Source of the DNA: Massilia sp. PAMC28688
Lineage (GTDB): Bacteria > Pseudomonadota > Gammaproteobacteria > Burkholderiales > Burkholderiaceae_D
NCBI RefSeq assembly: GCF_019443445.1
Contig: NZ_CP080378.1
Coordinates: 4,960,001 to 5,024,000, forward strand
DNA length: 64,000 nucleotides
Reading direction: 5' to 3'
Of this stretch, positions 1 to 8,899 are shown in pieces. The notes below the pieces were generated by a model. It saw only the letters and a program-made list of their open reading frames with translations, was not told the DNA's origin and ran no database searches. The position numbers and the translations under genes were made by a program. How positions within the stretch are numbered: the stretch's first letter is position 1; each line of letters opens with the position of its first letter.

Positions 1-590
1 ATGCCCGGGCTGTGCATGTCGATCAGGAGGAAGGAAATGCCCTCCTGCTTGCGCACGGTGCTGTCGGTGCGCACCAGGCAAAAGATCATGTCGGCGTGCT
101 GGGCCAGCGTGGTCCAGGTTTTCTGGCCATTGACGATGTAGTGGTCACCGTCGCGAACGGCGGTGGTCTTGAGCGAGGCCAGGTCGGAACCGGCGCCGGG
201 CTCGGAGTAACCCTGGCACCACCAGTCTTCGCAGGACAGGATGCGCGGCAGGAAATGTGCCTTCTGCTCGTCGTTACCGAACGCCATGATCACCGGCGCC
301 ACCATGTTCACGCCGAACGGCAAGATGGCCGGGGTGCCGGCACGCGCGCATTCTTCATCAAAAATATGGCGCTGCACGGGCGTCCAGCCGGGGCCGCCAA
401 ACTCGGCGGGCCAGCCGGGCGCGACCCAGCCCTTTTCGGCAAGGATCTTATGCCAGCGCACGTAATCTTCCTTGGACATGCGCAGGTGACTGCGCACTTT
501 TGCCTGCAGGTCCGGCGGCAGGTTGGAATCGAGAAAAGCACGCGCCTGGTCGCGAAATGCCAGGTCCTCGCTCGAGTAATGTAGGTCCAT
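1..590 (-). CDS. acyl-CoA dehydrogenase, C-terminus cut by window edge
   Basis: N-terminal 196 residues of an acyl-CoA dehydrogenase, an FAD flavoenzyme that makes the alpha,beta-double bond in acyl-CoA thioesters. The start ATG at 590 gives MDLHYSSEDLAFRDQARAFL, the usual helical N-terminus. It is followed by a GWVAPGWPAEFGGPG segment, WWCQGYSEPGAGSDLASLKT (the flavin/substrate loop with Glu-Pro-Gly-Ala-Gly-Ser-Asp) and NGQKTWTT, all hallmark motifs. The wording is closest to the large-subunit/pimeloyl-CoA type rather than the short-chain type. The catalytic Glu region and C-terminal helical domain lie beyond the window. Substrate chain length cannot be told from this fragment. Confidence 0.93.
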   Translation of the reverse strand, partial: MDLHYSSEDLAFRDQARAFLDSNLPPDLQAKVRSHLRMSKEDYVRWHKILAEKGWVAPGWPAEFGGPGWTPVQRHIFDEECARAGTPAILPFGVNMVAPVIMAFGNDEQKAHFLPRILSCEDWWCQGYSEPGAGSDLASLKTTAVRDGDHYIVNGQKTWTTLAQHADMIFCLVRTDSTVRKQEGISFLLIDMHSPG

Positions 591-690
591 TCAGTCTCCT
601 AGTTGTCCGCCGCCGAAAAATAGCACGACCGTTCAGATTGATTGTACCCACGGTCAGGGTGATGGTCAACATGGACCTCCGCGCACGCAA

Positions 691-715
691 AAAAGCCCGC
701 ACAGGCGGGCTTTTT
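691..715 (-). terminator. rho-independent terminator (bidirectional)
   Basis: AAAAGCCCGC, a short loop, then GCGGGCTTTTT: a GC stem flanked by A-tract and T-tract. It sits just past the stop of the PEP-CTERM gene and just upstream of the acyl-CoA dehydrogenase start, so on the minus strand it ends the PEP-CTERM transcript. The A-tract on the other side would let it act in both directions. Confidence 0.85.
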
Positions 716-733
716 AAGACGGAACTGCGGGAC

Positions 734-1180
734 TTACTTGCGGCGGCGGGTCAGCGCGCCGGCGCCGAGCAGGCCAGCGAGCATCAGCAGGCCGGTTGCA
801 GGCTCAGGGACGGCAGCAGGGCCGATGGCGTTGACACCCGCAGTCACATCAGCTGCAATGGCGGTACCTGGAACGACCAGGCCGTTGGTGTTGGCCGCAG
901 CTGCTGCAGCTGCCGAAGGAGCTGGGGTGCCGCTGAAGGCTTTCTGCGAGAGCAGCATGGTGGACGTGGCGCCATTGTCGCCCATGCGCGTGTGGCCAGT
1001 GTAGCTGAACTGGCCAGCCGACATACCCTGGAACGCATCCGATGGACCGGCTTGTGCAGCCGAACCAGCGTTAAAGGAGAAAGCCGGTTTAGGCGCGTCC
1101 GCAGTTGGACCCACCAGACCTGCGTTGGCGAGTGAAGCAGTAGCGAAAAGCCCTGCAAAAAGAATGTGTCGAACGACCAT
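734..1180 (-). CDS. PEP-CTERM sorting domain protein
   Basis: 148-residue secreted protein. It has an N-terminal signal peptide (MVVRHILFAGLFATASLANA) and ends in the PEP-CTERM signal: VPEPATGLLMLAGLLGAGAL followed by TRRRK, i.e. motif, hydrophobic helix and basic tail. Family knowledge: such proteins are processed at the membrane by exosortase (EpsH/XrtA type) and are often exported with exopolysaccharide. The middle is Ala/Gly-rich with no recognised domain. The start at 1180 is preceded by AGGAGGGTTTC, an excellent ribosome site; longer upstream starts lack one. Single-gene unit with its own terminator. No exosortase gene is in this window. Confidence 0.88.
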   Translation of the reverse strand: MVVRHILFAGLFATASLANAGLVGPTADAPKPAFSFNAGSAAQAGPSDAFQGMSAGQFSYTGHTRMGDNGATSTMLLSQKAFSGTPAPSAAAAAAANTNGLVVPGTAIAADVTAGVNAIGPAAVPEPATGLLMLAGLLGAGALTRRRK

Positions 1181-1290
1181 GAAACCCTCCTGATATATTT
1201 TGGTGTTGTTAATAGTGCACTGAGTAATCATCCTAACATTAATAAAAAAATAGCCCTGCACGATTGAAGCTAGCCTGCGTTAGCGCAAAA

Positions 1291-1323
1291 AAAAGGGGTT
1301 TCCCCTATGAGAAACCCCTCTTT
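1291..1323 (-). terminator. rho-independent terminator after prc
   Basis: Stem AGGGGTTT / AAACCCCT with A-tract on one side and CTCTTT on the other, lying 63 nt past the prc stop on the minus strand and before the PEP-CTERM promoter region. Confidence 0.8.
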
Positions 1324-1385
1324 CTGCAGAGCCCGTCTGCAATCACCCAGCGCAAGCTGTGTGATATCTACAACAACATTTTTTG

Positions 1386-3557
1386 CTACCGGGCCTTATT
1401 ATTCATATAAGGCATCAGGCGCAGCGCGAGCCGGTTGTCGGTCTTGACCATGTCCACCGCATCGGCCAATACATTGGCCGCTTCCTGCAGCATCACATCC
1501 TTGGCTTCCTTGGCCGCCTTTTCCGCAGCCAGCTCGGCCGCCAGGTTGCGCTCGTCTGCCTGCAGGCCGTCGTCCTGTCGCGCCTTGGCAGCGGCGACCT
1601 TGGCGCGGGCGCTGTCACCGGCAACGGCAGCCTGGGCATTCAGGCGCTGCTCGCGGGCCTTGTCACGCGCTTCCTGGGCATCACGCTCCTTGCGGCGCAC
1701 GGCTTCATTGAGCGATACCGAGTTTTCCTTGCGCAACTTGCGGAACATGGCCAGGTCTTCCTGCAGGTACTGGAAGTCCTTGTCCTTGGCAATGCGTGCC
1801 TCGTGCTTTTTCTGCAGCGGGGCAATGAGCTCCGTCAAGTCGCCGGCCGGAACAAACACGGCCGGCTTGATGACCGTGTACGGCAGCGCATTGTCATAGC
1901 TGGATTCGCCAAAGTTTTCCATGTCCGACATGACCGGCAACTTGATGTCGGGCGTCACGCCGCGCAGCTGGGTCGTGCCGCCGTTGATGCGGAAGAACTG
2001 GGCCACCGTGAGCTTCAGCTCGCCATAGCGGTTCTTGTCGGTGGGCGGCGCAAAGCGGTTCAGGTCCACCATCGATTGCACGGTACCCTTTCCAAAGCTG
2101 GGCTCGCCAATGATGATGCCGCGGCCATAATCCTGCAGGGCAGCAGCAAAAATCTCCGACGCCGACGCCGAACCACGGTTGATCAGGACGCCGACCGGAC
2201 CATCCCAGGCCAGGCCAGGCACGGCGTCATTCTCGATTTCCACCCTGCCTTCGGCCGAGCGCTGCATGACCACCGGTCCCTTGTCGATGAACAGGCCCGT
2301 CAGCTCTACCGCCTCGGTCAGCGAGCCGCCGCCATTGTTGCGCAGGTCAATCAGGACATTGTCCACCTTGGCTTTCTTGAGCTCGGCCAGGATGCGGGCC
2401 ACGTCGCGCGTGGCGCTCTTGTAATTCTTGTCGCCGCGGCGGCGGGCTTCGAAATCCTGGTAGAAGGTGGGCAGGGAAATCACGCCCACGCGCCGCTTGC
2501 CGTTGCCATTAGGCACTTCAATAATGCTTTTCTTGGCGGCCTGTTCTTCCATGCTGATCTTCTTGCGCACCAGCGAGACCGTATTGTGCTTGCCGTCAGG
2601 ACCGGCATCGGCCGGCAAGATGTCCAGGCGCACCACGGAATCCTTGGCGCCGCGAATCAGCTGCACCACATCGTCGATGCGCCAGCCGAGCACGTCGACG
2701 AAGGGAGCATCGCCCTGGGCCACGCCCACGATGCGATCACCGACCTTGACTTTGCCCGACAGGCCGGCCGGGCTGCCCGGCACCACTTCGCGGATGACGG
2801 TGTATTCGTCACGCGACTGCAGCACGGCGCCAATGCCTTCCAGCGACAGGCGCATGGCAATATCGAAATTATCGGCCGAGCGCGGTCCCAGGTAGTTGGT
2901 GTGCGGCTCGATCGAGGTGCCGTAGGCATTCATGAAGAGCTGGAACACGTCCTCATTGTCCACCTTGGCCACGCGGGTAGCGTAGTTTTCATAGCGCTTG
3001 TCAAGCGTTTCGCGGATGGCTTTCTCGTCCTTGCCGGCCAGTTTCAGGCGCAGCCAGTCATTCTTGACACGACGGCGCCACAGGTCGCGGATTTCGTCTT
3101 CGTTCTTCGGCCAGGCTGCCTTTTCGCGGTCGAGCTGGAAACTTTCGTCCACCGTGAAGTCGTGCTTGACGTTCAAAAGCTCGCGCGCATACTTGATGCG
3201 CTGGCTGAAACGTTGCTGATACGCGTTATAAATCGTGAACGGCAGCGCCATGTCTTCGTTGCGGATGGCGTCGTCGAGCTTGGTGCGCACTGGCGCGAAC
3301 TGGTCGATATCGGCTTGCAGGAAGAACAGCTTTTCGCCGTCCAGCGATTCAAAATACTTGTCAAAAATCTTGAGCGACATGGCGTCATCCAGCGGGACGG
3401 CCTTGTAGTGATGGCGTACCAGCAGCATGGCTGCCTTGTACGCGGCCTGGGGCTGGGACGCTGAGGGCTTGAGCGTGACAAACTTGTCGGCAGGCGCAAT
3501 TGCCGCTTCGCTCGTGAAGGCAAACGCCATTGCCACCATCAACATGCACTTCTTCAT
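1386..3557 (-). CDS. prc: tail-specific (carboxy-terminal processing) protease
   Basis: 723-residue periplasmic S41 peptidase of the Prc/Tsp type, which degrades proteins with nonpolar C-termini and, in enterobacteria, processes PBP3 and murein hydrolases. The order matches the family: signal peptide (MKKCMLMVAMAFAFTSEAAI), an alpha-helical N-terminal domain, a PDZ domain (EGIGAVLQSRDEYTVIREVV to IRGAKDSVVRLDI), the protease core, and a long charged C-terminal domain rich in Lys, Arg and Ala. Catalytic residues visible: the middle Ser of GSASASEIF and the Lys of GEPSFGKGTVQS 25 residues later, the same spacing as E. coli Ser452/Lys477. Start chosen at 3557 because GGAGAAAATACG precedes it; the in-frame ATG 21 codons upstream has no such site. 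Length is as expected for the family. Confidence 0.95.
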   Translation of the reverse strand: MKKCMLMVAMAFAFTSEAAIAPADKFVTLKPSASQPQAAYKAAMLLVRHHYKAVPLDDAMSLKIFDKYFESLDGEKLFFLQADIDQFAPVRTKLDDAIRNEDMALPFTIYNAYQQRFSQRIKYARELLNVKHDFTVDESFQLDREKAAWPKNEDEIRDLWRRRVKNDWLRLKLAGKDEKAIRETLDKRYENYATRVAKVDNEDVFQLFMNAYGTSIEPHTNYLGPRSADNFDIAMRLSLEGIGAVLQSRDEYTVIREVVPGSPAGLSGKVKVGDRIVGVAQGDAPFVDVLGWRIDDVVQLIRGAKDSVVRLDILPADAGPDGKHNTVSLVRKKISMEEQAAKKSIIEVPNGNGKRRVGVISLPTFYQDFEARRRGDKNYKSATRDVARILAELKKAKVDNVLIDLRNNGGGSLTEAVELTGLFIDKGPVVMQRSAEGRVEIENDAVPGLAWDGPVGVLINRGSASASEIFAAALQDYGRGIIIGEPSFGKGTVQSMVDLNRFAPPTDKNRYGELKLTVAQFFRINGGTTQLRGVTPDIKLPVMSDMENFGESSYDNALPYTVIKPAVFVPAGDLTELIAPLQKKHEARIAKDKDFQYLQEDLAMFRKLRKENSVSLNEAVRRKERDAQEARDKAREQRLNAQAAVAGDSARAKVAAAKARQDDGLQADERNLAAELAAEKAAKEAKDVMLQEAANVLADAVDMVKTDNRLALRLMPYMNNKAR

Positions 3558-3686
3558 CGTATTTTCTCCGGGCCGAATTCTTATGGTTACTTGTGGACTG
3601 ATTCTAACAGCACTGACCATGCCGCATAGTTAGCTTGCTCCTGTTCACTTAAGATCAGCTTAGGCAATTTCCACCAGTGTGGGCCA

Positions 3687-4244
3687 CTACATTACATTCT
3701 GAAACAGTTGCGGCGTGCCGCGCCAGGCCAGCCATGCCAAAGGCGTAATAATGAACAGATAAGGCCAGGAGCGGGCCGCGATGCGCCAGTCGATGGCCGA
3801 GGGCCAGAAGGACAGGAACTGGGGCGCCAGCAGCAGGGCCAGCAGCAAGTCGGCGGGCTCGAAGCGCCAGCCTGGGCGGGTGCGCCACCATGCCACGGCC
3901 AGTGGGATGACGATAAGCACCAGCGGCGCCAGGGCAGCGGGCGCGGCGTTATACCAGCGCACCCGCGTGAGCGTGACGGAGCCGAGTTCCCAGTGACGCC
4001 CCTTGCGGCGCGGAATGATGGTCAGCGAAGCCGGGGCGGCGCCGCTCAGCCAGCCAACCACGGCGTGGGCCAGCTCGTGGCACAGGGTGCCGGCCACAGT
4101 AAACACAAAAAAGACAGGATGGGCGGCGGCCAGGTAGCGGATCACCAGGGCCAGCGCTGCCGAGGGGAGCAGGTACAAGGCGATATCGCTGTGCTGGCAC
4201 AGCAGCGCCGGAGCGTGCGAGCGGCAGGTGGCGGCGAAGTCCAT
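3687..4244 (-). CDS. membrane metallopeptidase-like protein with HELAH motif
   Basis: 185-residue polytopic membrane protein. TLCHELAHAVVGW carries HExxH at about residue 60 inside a hydrophobic helix, as in M50 site-2-type peptidases. An NAAPAALAPLVLIVI segment follows, where an Asn-Pro-like second metal site would be expected. Around four to five membrane segments can be seen; there is no PDZ domain. It lies 15 nt downstream of the thymidine kinase stop, so the two are probably co-transcribed. The family is short and poorly characterised; a substrate cannot be proposed. It could also be a non-peptidase relative, since the third metal ligand is not obvious. Confidence 0.7.
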   Translation of the reverse strand: MDFAATCRSHAPALLCQHSDIALYLLPSAALALVIRYLAAAHPVFFVFTVAGTLCHELAHAVVGWLSGAAPASLTIIPRRKGRHWELGSVTLTRVRWYNAAPAALAPLVLIVIPLAVAWWRTRPGWRFEPADLLLALLLAPQFLSFWPSAIDWRIAARSWPYLFIITPLAWLAWRGTPQLFQNVM

Positions 4245-4259
4245 GGCCGCACTATACAG

Positions 4260-4811
4260 TTACTGGGCGTAAAAACAGCGTCCGCAAGCTTGGCGATAGC
4301 GCTCGTTGCCGCCGATGCTGACCTGTTCGCCTTCGCGGATGCGCCTGCCCTGCTCGTCCACCCGCACGTTCATGGTGGCTTTTTTGCCGCAGGTACAGAT
4401 ATTCTTGAGTTCCTCGATATCGTCGGCCAGTGCCAGCAGGTAGGCCGAGCCGGGAAAGGGTTCGCCCCGGAAATCGCTGCGCAAGCCATAGCAGATCACG
4501 GGCACGCCGCGCACCTGGGCCAGCTGGTGCAGCTGCTGGACCTGGGCCGTGGACAGGAACTGGGCTTCATCGACCAGCACGCAGGCCACTTTTGGCGCTT
4601 CGTCCAGGAAATTGGTGCCGGCGTCGAAGGTATCGACCTGGCGCTGCGGGCCCAGGCGCGATGTAACCTTCCCCACGCCGTAGCGGCTGTCAATGGCCGC
4701 CGTGTACAGGCGCACCTGCTGGCCCTGCTCTTCATAATTGTGCGCCACCTGCAGCAGAGCCGTCGATTTACCGGCGTTCATCGCCGAATACCTGAAATAA
4801 AGTTTTGCCAC
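4260..4811 (-). CDS. tdk: thymidine kinase
   Basis: 183-residue type II thymidine kinase; phosphorylates thymidine (and deoxyuridine) with ATP in the nucleotide salvage pathway, cytosolic. P-loop YSAMNAGKST near the N-terminus, the DEAQF segment (VLVDEAQFLS) with the catalytic Glu, the lasso region YGLRSDFRGEPFPGS that holds the base, and a zinc site made from CTCGKKA and CGRCF. Start is GTG at 4811, preceded by AGGAAACAGCA; the next ATG would remove the P-loop. Length is normal for E. coli-type enzymes. Confidence 0.96.
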   Translation of the reverse strand: MAKLYFRYSAMNAGKSTALLQVAHNYEEQGQQVRLYTAAIDSRYGVGKVTSRLGPQRQVDTFDAGTNFLDEAPKVACVLVDEAQFLSTAQVQQLHQLAQVRGVPVICYGLRSDFRGEPFPGSAYLLALADDIEELKNICTCGKKATMNVRVDEQGRRIREGEQVSIGGNERYRQACGRCFYAQ

Positions 4812-4858
4812 TGCTGTTTCCTGAACCGTTTCGAGCGCGAATTATAACAAGTGCAAGC

Positions 4859-7045
4859 TTACTGGCCCGGGTGATACTGGCGCTCCAGGTTGCGCGCAAT
4901 GTCTTCCTTGTAGAACAGCACATCCTTGAACTGGCCACGGCTGTACATCGCAGCCTGGTCGGCGAAATGCGGCGAGCCGGGCTGGCTGTTATTGCCGCCG
5001 GCCAGGATGCTCTTGGCCTTGATGCGGGGGCCAAATTCCACCACGGCCACAAAACTATTGCCGCGGTCGCCATAAATACGCTTGGTCGTCTGCTTGGCCG
5101 ACATGCCGAACGAAGCCAGCGAGCCCCATACGGCCGACGGGAAGGCCACCGGCAGGCTCGGTTTGCTGTCATCGTACTGCTGACGCACGTCGCCGCTCAG
5201 GCGCTGGAAGCGGTTGATCTCGCCCCATGGCGTTTGCCAGGTGCCGAAGTCCTTTTCCAGCCTGGCACTGGCACGGGCCAGGGCCTGCAGGCGATCCTGG
5301 CCCGTGATCGAGGTCTGGATGAAATCGATGACCGGCACATCGGCCGCCTTGGCCGCCGGCTTGGCCGCTGCGACCATCTCCTGGCCCCAGTAAATGGCCA
5401 GCGACGTGGGCACCGACGTGACCGCGTAGCGCAGGTCCCAGCCGCGCAAGGCCTTCACCTGCGGCGCCAGGCTGGCCTTGAGCGGATCGCCCGCCGATAG
5501 CGCGTCGTAGTCCCTGGCCAGTGCCGGCACCATGGGCTCGAAGGCGGTGAGGTAATTGTCGTAGGCGGCGGCAATCAGGCTGTCAAGCGTGAAGTCACGG
5601 CCGTTTTCCAGCACGCGCAGGGCGTGCAGGCCGCGCGCGTTTTCCGGCAGCGACCACATATATTTAGGATAGTCCTGCTCGCGCGGGCTGCTTGCGCCCG
5701 CGGCCCGGAACGGCCAGTTGTTCGTATTCTGGATCCAGCCGCTGGCCGGATTGAACAGCGTGATGGTGTCCTTGATCGCGTGCAGTCCCTGCCACTCGGT
5801 AGCCGGATTGCTGCCATCGACCGGGCGCTTCCAGTTGAACGAAGGGTCGCGCCGCGGAATGAAGTTACCGTGGAAGTAGGCGATGTTGCCGTCGCCATCG
5901 GCGTACACGGTGTTGTTGGAGGAGTTGGTCCGCAGCTGCATGGCCTTGACGAACTGCTTGTAGCTGCGCGCCTTGGTGCGCGACCAGGACTGCTGCAGCG
6001 CCCGAAGGGGCTCTTCCATCATCTTGACCGCCACCCACTTGCCGTCCACGCTGCGCACGATCGGACCGTGGTGGCTGAAATACGTCATGACGGTCTTGCT
6101 GTCCATGCCGTTGGCAGTCTTGTACGGCAGCGTGATGGGCACGGCGCGCAGGGCCCGCTCGCCCTTGCCGTACTTGTAGAATAGCTTGCCGTCGCGCTCG
6201 ACGATGGTCTCGAGATATTCGTCAATCACGTCGCCGCCACCGGAAGTATGCATCCAGCCCGCCTTGTCGTTGAAACCCTGGTAGATGAAGAACTGGCCCC
6301 AGGTCACGGCGCCATAGGCGTTGAGCCCCTCTTCGCTCACCATGTGTACTTCTGGACGGAAGTAGAACGAGGTGTGGGGATTGATCAGCAGCAGAGCCTT
6401 GCCGGACTTGCTCAGTTTGGGCGCAATGGCAAAGCCGTTCGAGCCGCGCGGCTCGGGGTCAAAGCCAGTGCCGCGCGACGCCTGCTTCGGCTTCATGCCG
6501 TAAAAGGCTTCCAGCTCGCCCAGGTCGATTTCCTCGATATCGCCGCCGATGCTGCCTTCGCTGAACGCGAGCGCCATCCACGGCTCGAAGCGGGTGATGA
6601 GCTTTGGCTTGACCTGGGGATGGGTGAGCAGATAGTAGTTCAGGCCATCGGCATAGGCATTCATCAGCTTTTTGAGCCATGCCGGGCTCTGTGCGTACTT
6701 GGCCTTCATGTCGGCCGGCGTGATGTACATCTTCATGCGCAGATCGCGCCAGATTTCGGCTTCGCCCTCCACTTCGGCCAGGCGGCCCATGGCGTTGATG
6801 TAATTGAGCTCGACCCGATTGAAGTCGTCTTCCGCCTGGGCGTACATGAGACCGAAGACGGCATCGGCATCGGTCTTGCCAAATACGTGGGGCACGCCCC
6901 ATTTGTCGCGCATGATCGTCACGCGCTTGGCCGCAGCCTGCCAGCGCGCGTGTTCGGCAGACGGCTGGGCGATGACCGGGGCGGCAGCGGCGCCCGCGGC
7001 GGCGCAAACGAGGACAGTGGATGCAAGCAAGCGGCTGTGGAACAT
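4859..7045 (-). CDS. penicillin acylase family protein (Ntn hydrolase)
   Basis: 728-residue secreted precursor of the penicillin/acylhomoserine-lactone acylase family. Family enzymes fold as one chain, cleave themselves, and use the new N-terminal Ser of the beta chain to hydrolyse amides. Here the signal peptide is MFHSRLLASTVLVCAAAGAA and the predicted nucleophile is Ser202 in EPRGSNGFAIAP. Before it, RDKWGVPHVFGKTDADAVFG and QAEDDFNRVE are typical alpha-chain motifs; after it come NPHTSFYFRPEVHM and NTVYADGDGNIAYFHGN. Close relatives include PvdQ/QuiP and aculeacin acylase types, so AHL quorum quenching or antibiotic-lipopeptide deacylation are both possible; substrate cannot be read from sequence. 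RBS GGAGTCGCC precedes the ATG. Confidence 0.9.
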   Translation of the reverse strand: MFHSRLLASTVLVCAAAGAAAAPVIAQPSAEHARWQAAAKRVTIMRDKWGVPHVFGKTDADAVFGLMYAQAEDDFNRVELNYINAMGRLAEVEGEAEIWRDLRMKMYITPADMKAKYAQSPAWLKKLMNAYADGLNYYLLTHPQVKPKLITRFEPWMALAFSEGSIGGDIEEIDLGELEAFYGMKPKQASRGTGFDPEPRGSNGFAIAPKLSKSGKALLLINPHTSFYFRPEVHMVSEEGLNAYGAVTWGQFFIYQGFNDKAGWMHTSGGGDVIDEYLETIVERDGKLFYKYGKGERALRAVPITLPYKTANGMDSKTVMTYFSHHGPIVRSVDGKWVAVKMMEEPLRALQQSWSRTKARSYKQFVKAMQLRTNSSNNTVYADGDGNIAYFHGNFIPRRDPSFNWKRPVDGSNPATEWQGLHAIKDTITLFNPASGWIQNTNNWPFRAAGASSPREQDYPKYMWSLPENARGLHALRVLENGRDFTLDSLIAAAYDNYLTAFEPMVPALARDYDALSAGDPLKASLAPQVKALRGWDLRYAVTSVPTSLAIYWGQEMVAAAKPAAKAADVPVIDFIQTSITGQDRLQALARASARLEKDFGTWQTPWGEINRFQRLSGDVRQQYDDSKPSLPVAFPSAVWGSLASFGMSAKQTTKRIYGDRGNSFVAVVEFGPRIKAKSILAGGNNSQPGSPHFADQAAMYSRGQFKDVLFYKEDIARNLERQYHPGQ

Positions 7046-7077
7046 GGCGACTCCTGTGGATTGTGGCGGGATGGCGC

Positions 7078-7848
7078 TCAGGCGATGCCCAGGCGCGCCT
7101 TCAAATCATTGTTTTCCTGGGTAAGCGCGTCGACCTTGTCGCGCAGGACGGCTACCTGGGCGCGCAGCTCCGCTTCGGCGTCTTGCGGCACTTCCTTGGG
7201 CGGGCGGCTCGCCGCCTTTTGCTCGCGCACCTGGCGCGCCGCCTGCTGCAGTTCCTTGCGGCCGCCGGCCACCGCCGCGATCTGCACTTCTTCCGGCAGC
7301 GAAGCGACATTGGCAGCGGCGTTGATGGAGATGGTCCCGGCGCGCACCGCCTCCACCAGCTGCGGCGTGGCCGCTTTCTGGATCCGTTCGATCTGGCTGA
7401 TGGTATTGCTCGACACGCGCGCGGCCTTGGCCACGTCTTCGCGGGTGTTCCATGGGGGCGGCTCGGGCAGCTGCTTTTCTTCTTCGGCCGCTGGCGATTC
7501 CGGTTCCGCGGCGCGCTGGGCCACGCGCGCGGTGACGATATCCTTTTTTCGCAGCGCCAGGACGCCGCGCTGATAATCGGACACGCTGCGGCGCGCCAGG
7601 TGGTTGTCGATCACCCACAGCATCACATCATCGAGCGAAGCGAAATTGCTGTTCTGAACCGTACGGAACTCGATGCCGTGCTTGGTGCAGATATCGTAGC
7701 GGTTGTGGCCATCGATCAGCACATCGCCCCACAGCACGAGCGCATCGCGGCAGCCTTCGGCCAGCAGGCTGCGCTCGAGGGCGGCGTATTCGTTATGAGT
7801 CAGGGGGTCGATGAAGGAACGCAGTTCCTCGTTGATGGTGATGTTCAA
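7078..7848 (-). CDS. orphan ParB/Srx-like DNA-binding protein
   Basis: 256-residue protein with a ParB N-terminal-type fold: PLTHNEYAALERSLLAEGCR, LVLWGDVLIDGHNRYDICTK and WVIDNHLARRSVSDYQRGVL. A helix-turn-helix region follows (TREDVAKAARVSSNTISQIE), then a C-terminal coiled coil (LRAQVAVLRDKVDALTQENN). ParB proteins use this domain as a CTPase/nuclease-related fold. There is no parA beside it and it is not at a replication origin, so it is more likely a regulator or a relic of a plasmid/phage protein than the chromosomal partition protein. The start appears to be TTG at 7848 with AAGGACACGAA just upstream; the acylase gene follows on the same strand after 32 nt. Confidence 0.75.
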   Translation of the reverse strand: MNITINEELRSFIDPLTHNEYAALERSLLAEGCRDALVLWGDVLIDGHNRYDICTKHGIEFRTVQNSNFASLDDVMLWVIDNHLARRSVSDYQRGVLALRKKDIVTARVAQRAAEPESPAAEEEKQLPEPPPWNTREDVAKAARVSSNTISQIERIQKAATPQLVEAVRAGTISINAAANVASLPEEVQIAAVAGGRKELQQAARQVREQKAASRPPKEVPQDAEAELRAQVAVLRDKVDALTQENNDLKARLGIA

Positions 7849-7970
7849 TTCGTGTCCTTGTAAGTACTGCGGCGCCGCGCGCTGGCTGCGCCGCCACGAA
7901 TGCTACACGATTGAACCATCCCGGGAAAGTGGCCGGACCGGCACGCGCCTGTGGTAAAATTCCGCGCGCT

Positions 7971-8057
7971 GCCCGGATGGTGAAACTGGTAGACACCCGA
8001 GACTTAAAATCTCGTGCTCGTAAGGGCGTGCCGGTTCGATTCCGGCTCCGGGCACCA
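7971..8057 (+). tRNA. tRNA-Leu (anticodon UAA)
   Basis: 87-nt gene with encoded CCA. Acceptor stem GCCCGGA pairs with TCCGGGC, then A and CCA. The anticodon stem CGAGA/TCTCG encloses CTTAAAA, giving anticodon TAA (UAA in RNA), which reads UUA and UUG. A long variable arm (TGCTCGTAAGGGCG) marks a class II leucine tRNA, and the T loop GGTTCGATTCC is canonical. TAAAAT at 7954-7959 could be its -10 box. No duplicated 3' end of this tRNA was noticed downstream, so no integrated element at this site is supported. Confidence 0.97.
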
Positions 8058-8152
8058 GCGCTTGTACAGTAGAAGCCAACGCGGCAGACCAATCGACGCC
8101 GCGTGCCAGTGCGCGCCCCCCAGTTTTCACTACGACGTCCCGCAAGTTCCCC

Positions 8153-8899
8153 ATGACGCGCATCCTGCCGCCTTCCAGTTTCCATAGCTCCCAGCTCCTG
8201 CGCTGCCTCGCTGACCTCGACCTGTTGCCAGGGACGGAGCCGGTGAGCGACTTTGCGCAAGGGCTGGGACAGTGGCTGCACTTTACGGACGCAATTGCAC
8301 TGTCGTCGGTGCTTGATGCCGGCCTGGGCGCCATACCGTCACAGGGCCAGGCGCAGCTGGCAGAAACGGCTGCGCGCCTTGCCACTGAATTTGAACGCAT
8401 CCAGTCGTTCATGACCGCATCGATCATCAAAAGTTGCTCCCCTGGCGGCGCCAAATCGCATATCAAATGGCCGCTTCCCATTGAGGGCGAGGTGTCGTAC
8501 GTTCCGTACCGGCGGTTCTACGAAGCGCACCAGCGCGACATGGAACTGAGCGTCGAGCCGCTGCGCGTGAATCTGCGCGCCGCGCTGGCCCGGGCAACGC
8601 CAGGCTTGCGCAAGCTCGCTGAACTGGACGTGGTGATGGATAAATTCCTGCGCCCGCGCGAGGCCCAGCTGCTCGCCAGGGTGCCAATGCTGCTGCAAAA
8701 GCGCTTCGATGCCTTGTACGCCGCCCATTTGGATCATCTTTCTGTCAGCGGACAGCCCGACAGCCCGGCAGCATGGATGCAGCCCGACGGCTGGCTGGCG
8801 AGCTTCTGCCAGAACCTGCAAACCCTTCTGCTGGCCGAAGCAGACCTGCGCCTGCAACCGAGCGCCGGACTACTGGACGCCCTCCTTCAAAAACCATGA
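8153..8899 (+). CDS. DUF3348 family protein, first gene of ZorAB/MotAB-like operon
   Basis: 248-residue soluble protein, no signal peptide or membrane segment, matching the DUF3348 family (FAQGLGQWLHFTDAIALSSV, VPYRRFYEAHQRDMELSVEP, LRKLAELDVVMDKFL). Members occur upstream of DUF802 and OmpA genes in Burkholderiales, exactly the arrangement here. Function unknown. The mid and C-terminal parts are helical. Its stop overlaps the next start as ATGA, so the two are translationally coupled. By position it could be a cytosolic partner, adaptor or effector of the membrane complex encoded by the next two genes. The ribosome site before its ATG is weak. Confidence 0.85.
   Translation: MTRILPPSSFHSSQLLRCLADLDLLPGTEPVSDFAQGLGQWLHFTDAIALSSVLDAGLGAIPSQGQAQLAETAARLATEFERIQSFMTASIIKSCSPGGAKSHIKWPLPIEGEVSYVPYRRFYEAHQRDMELSVEPLRVNLRAALARATPGLRKLAELDVVMDKFLRPREAQLLARVPMLLQKRFDALYAAHLDHLSVSGQPDSPAAWMQPDGWLASFCQNLQTLLLAEADLRLQPSAGLLDALLQKP

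Noticed and set aside
7971..8057. tRNA-Leu as an integration site
   Set aside because: No duplicated tRNA 3' end and no integrase gene seen in the window.
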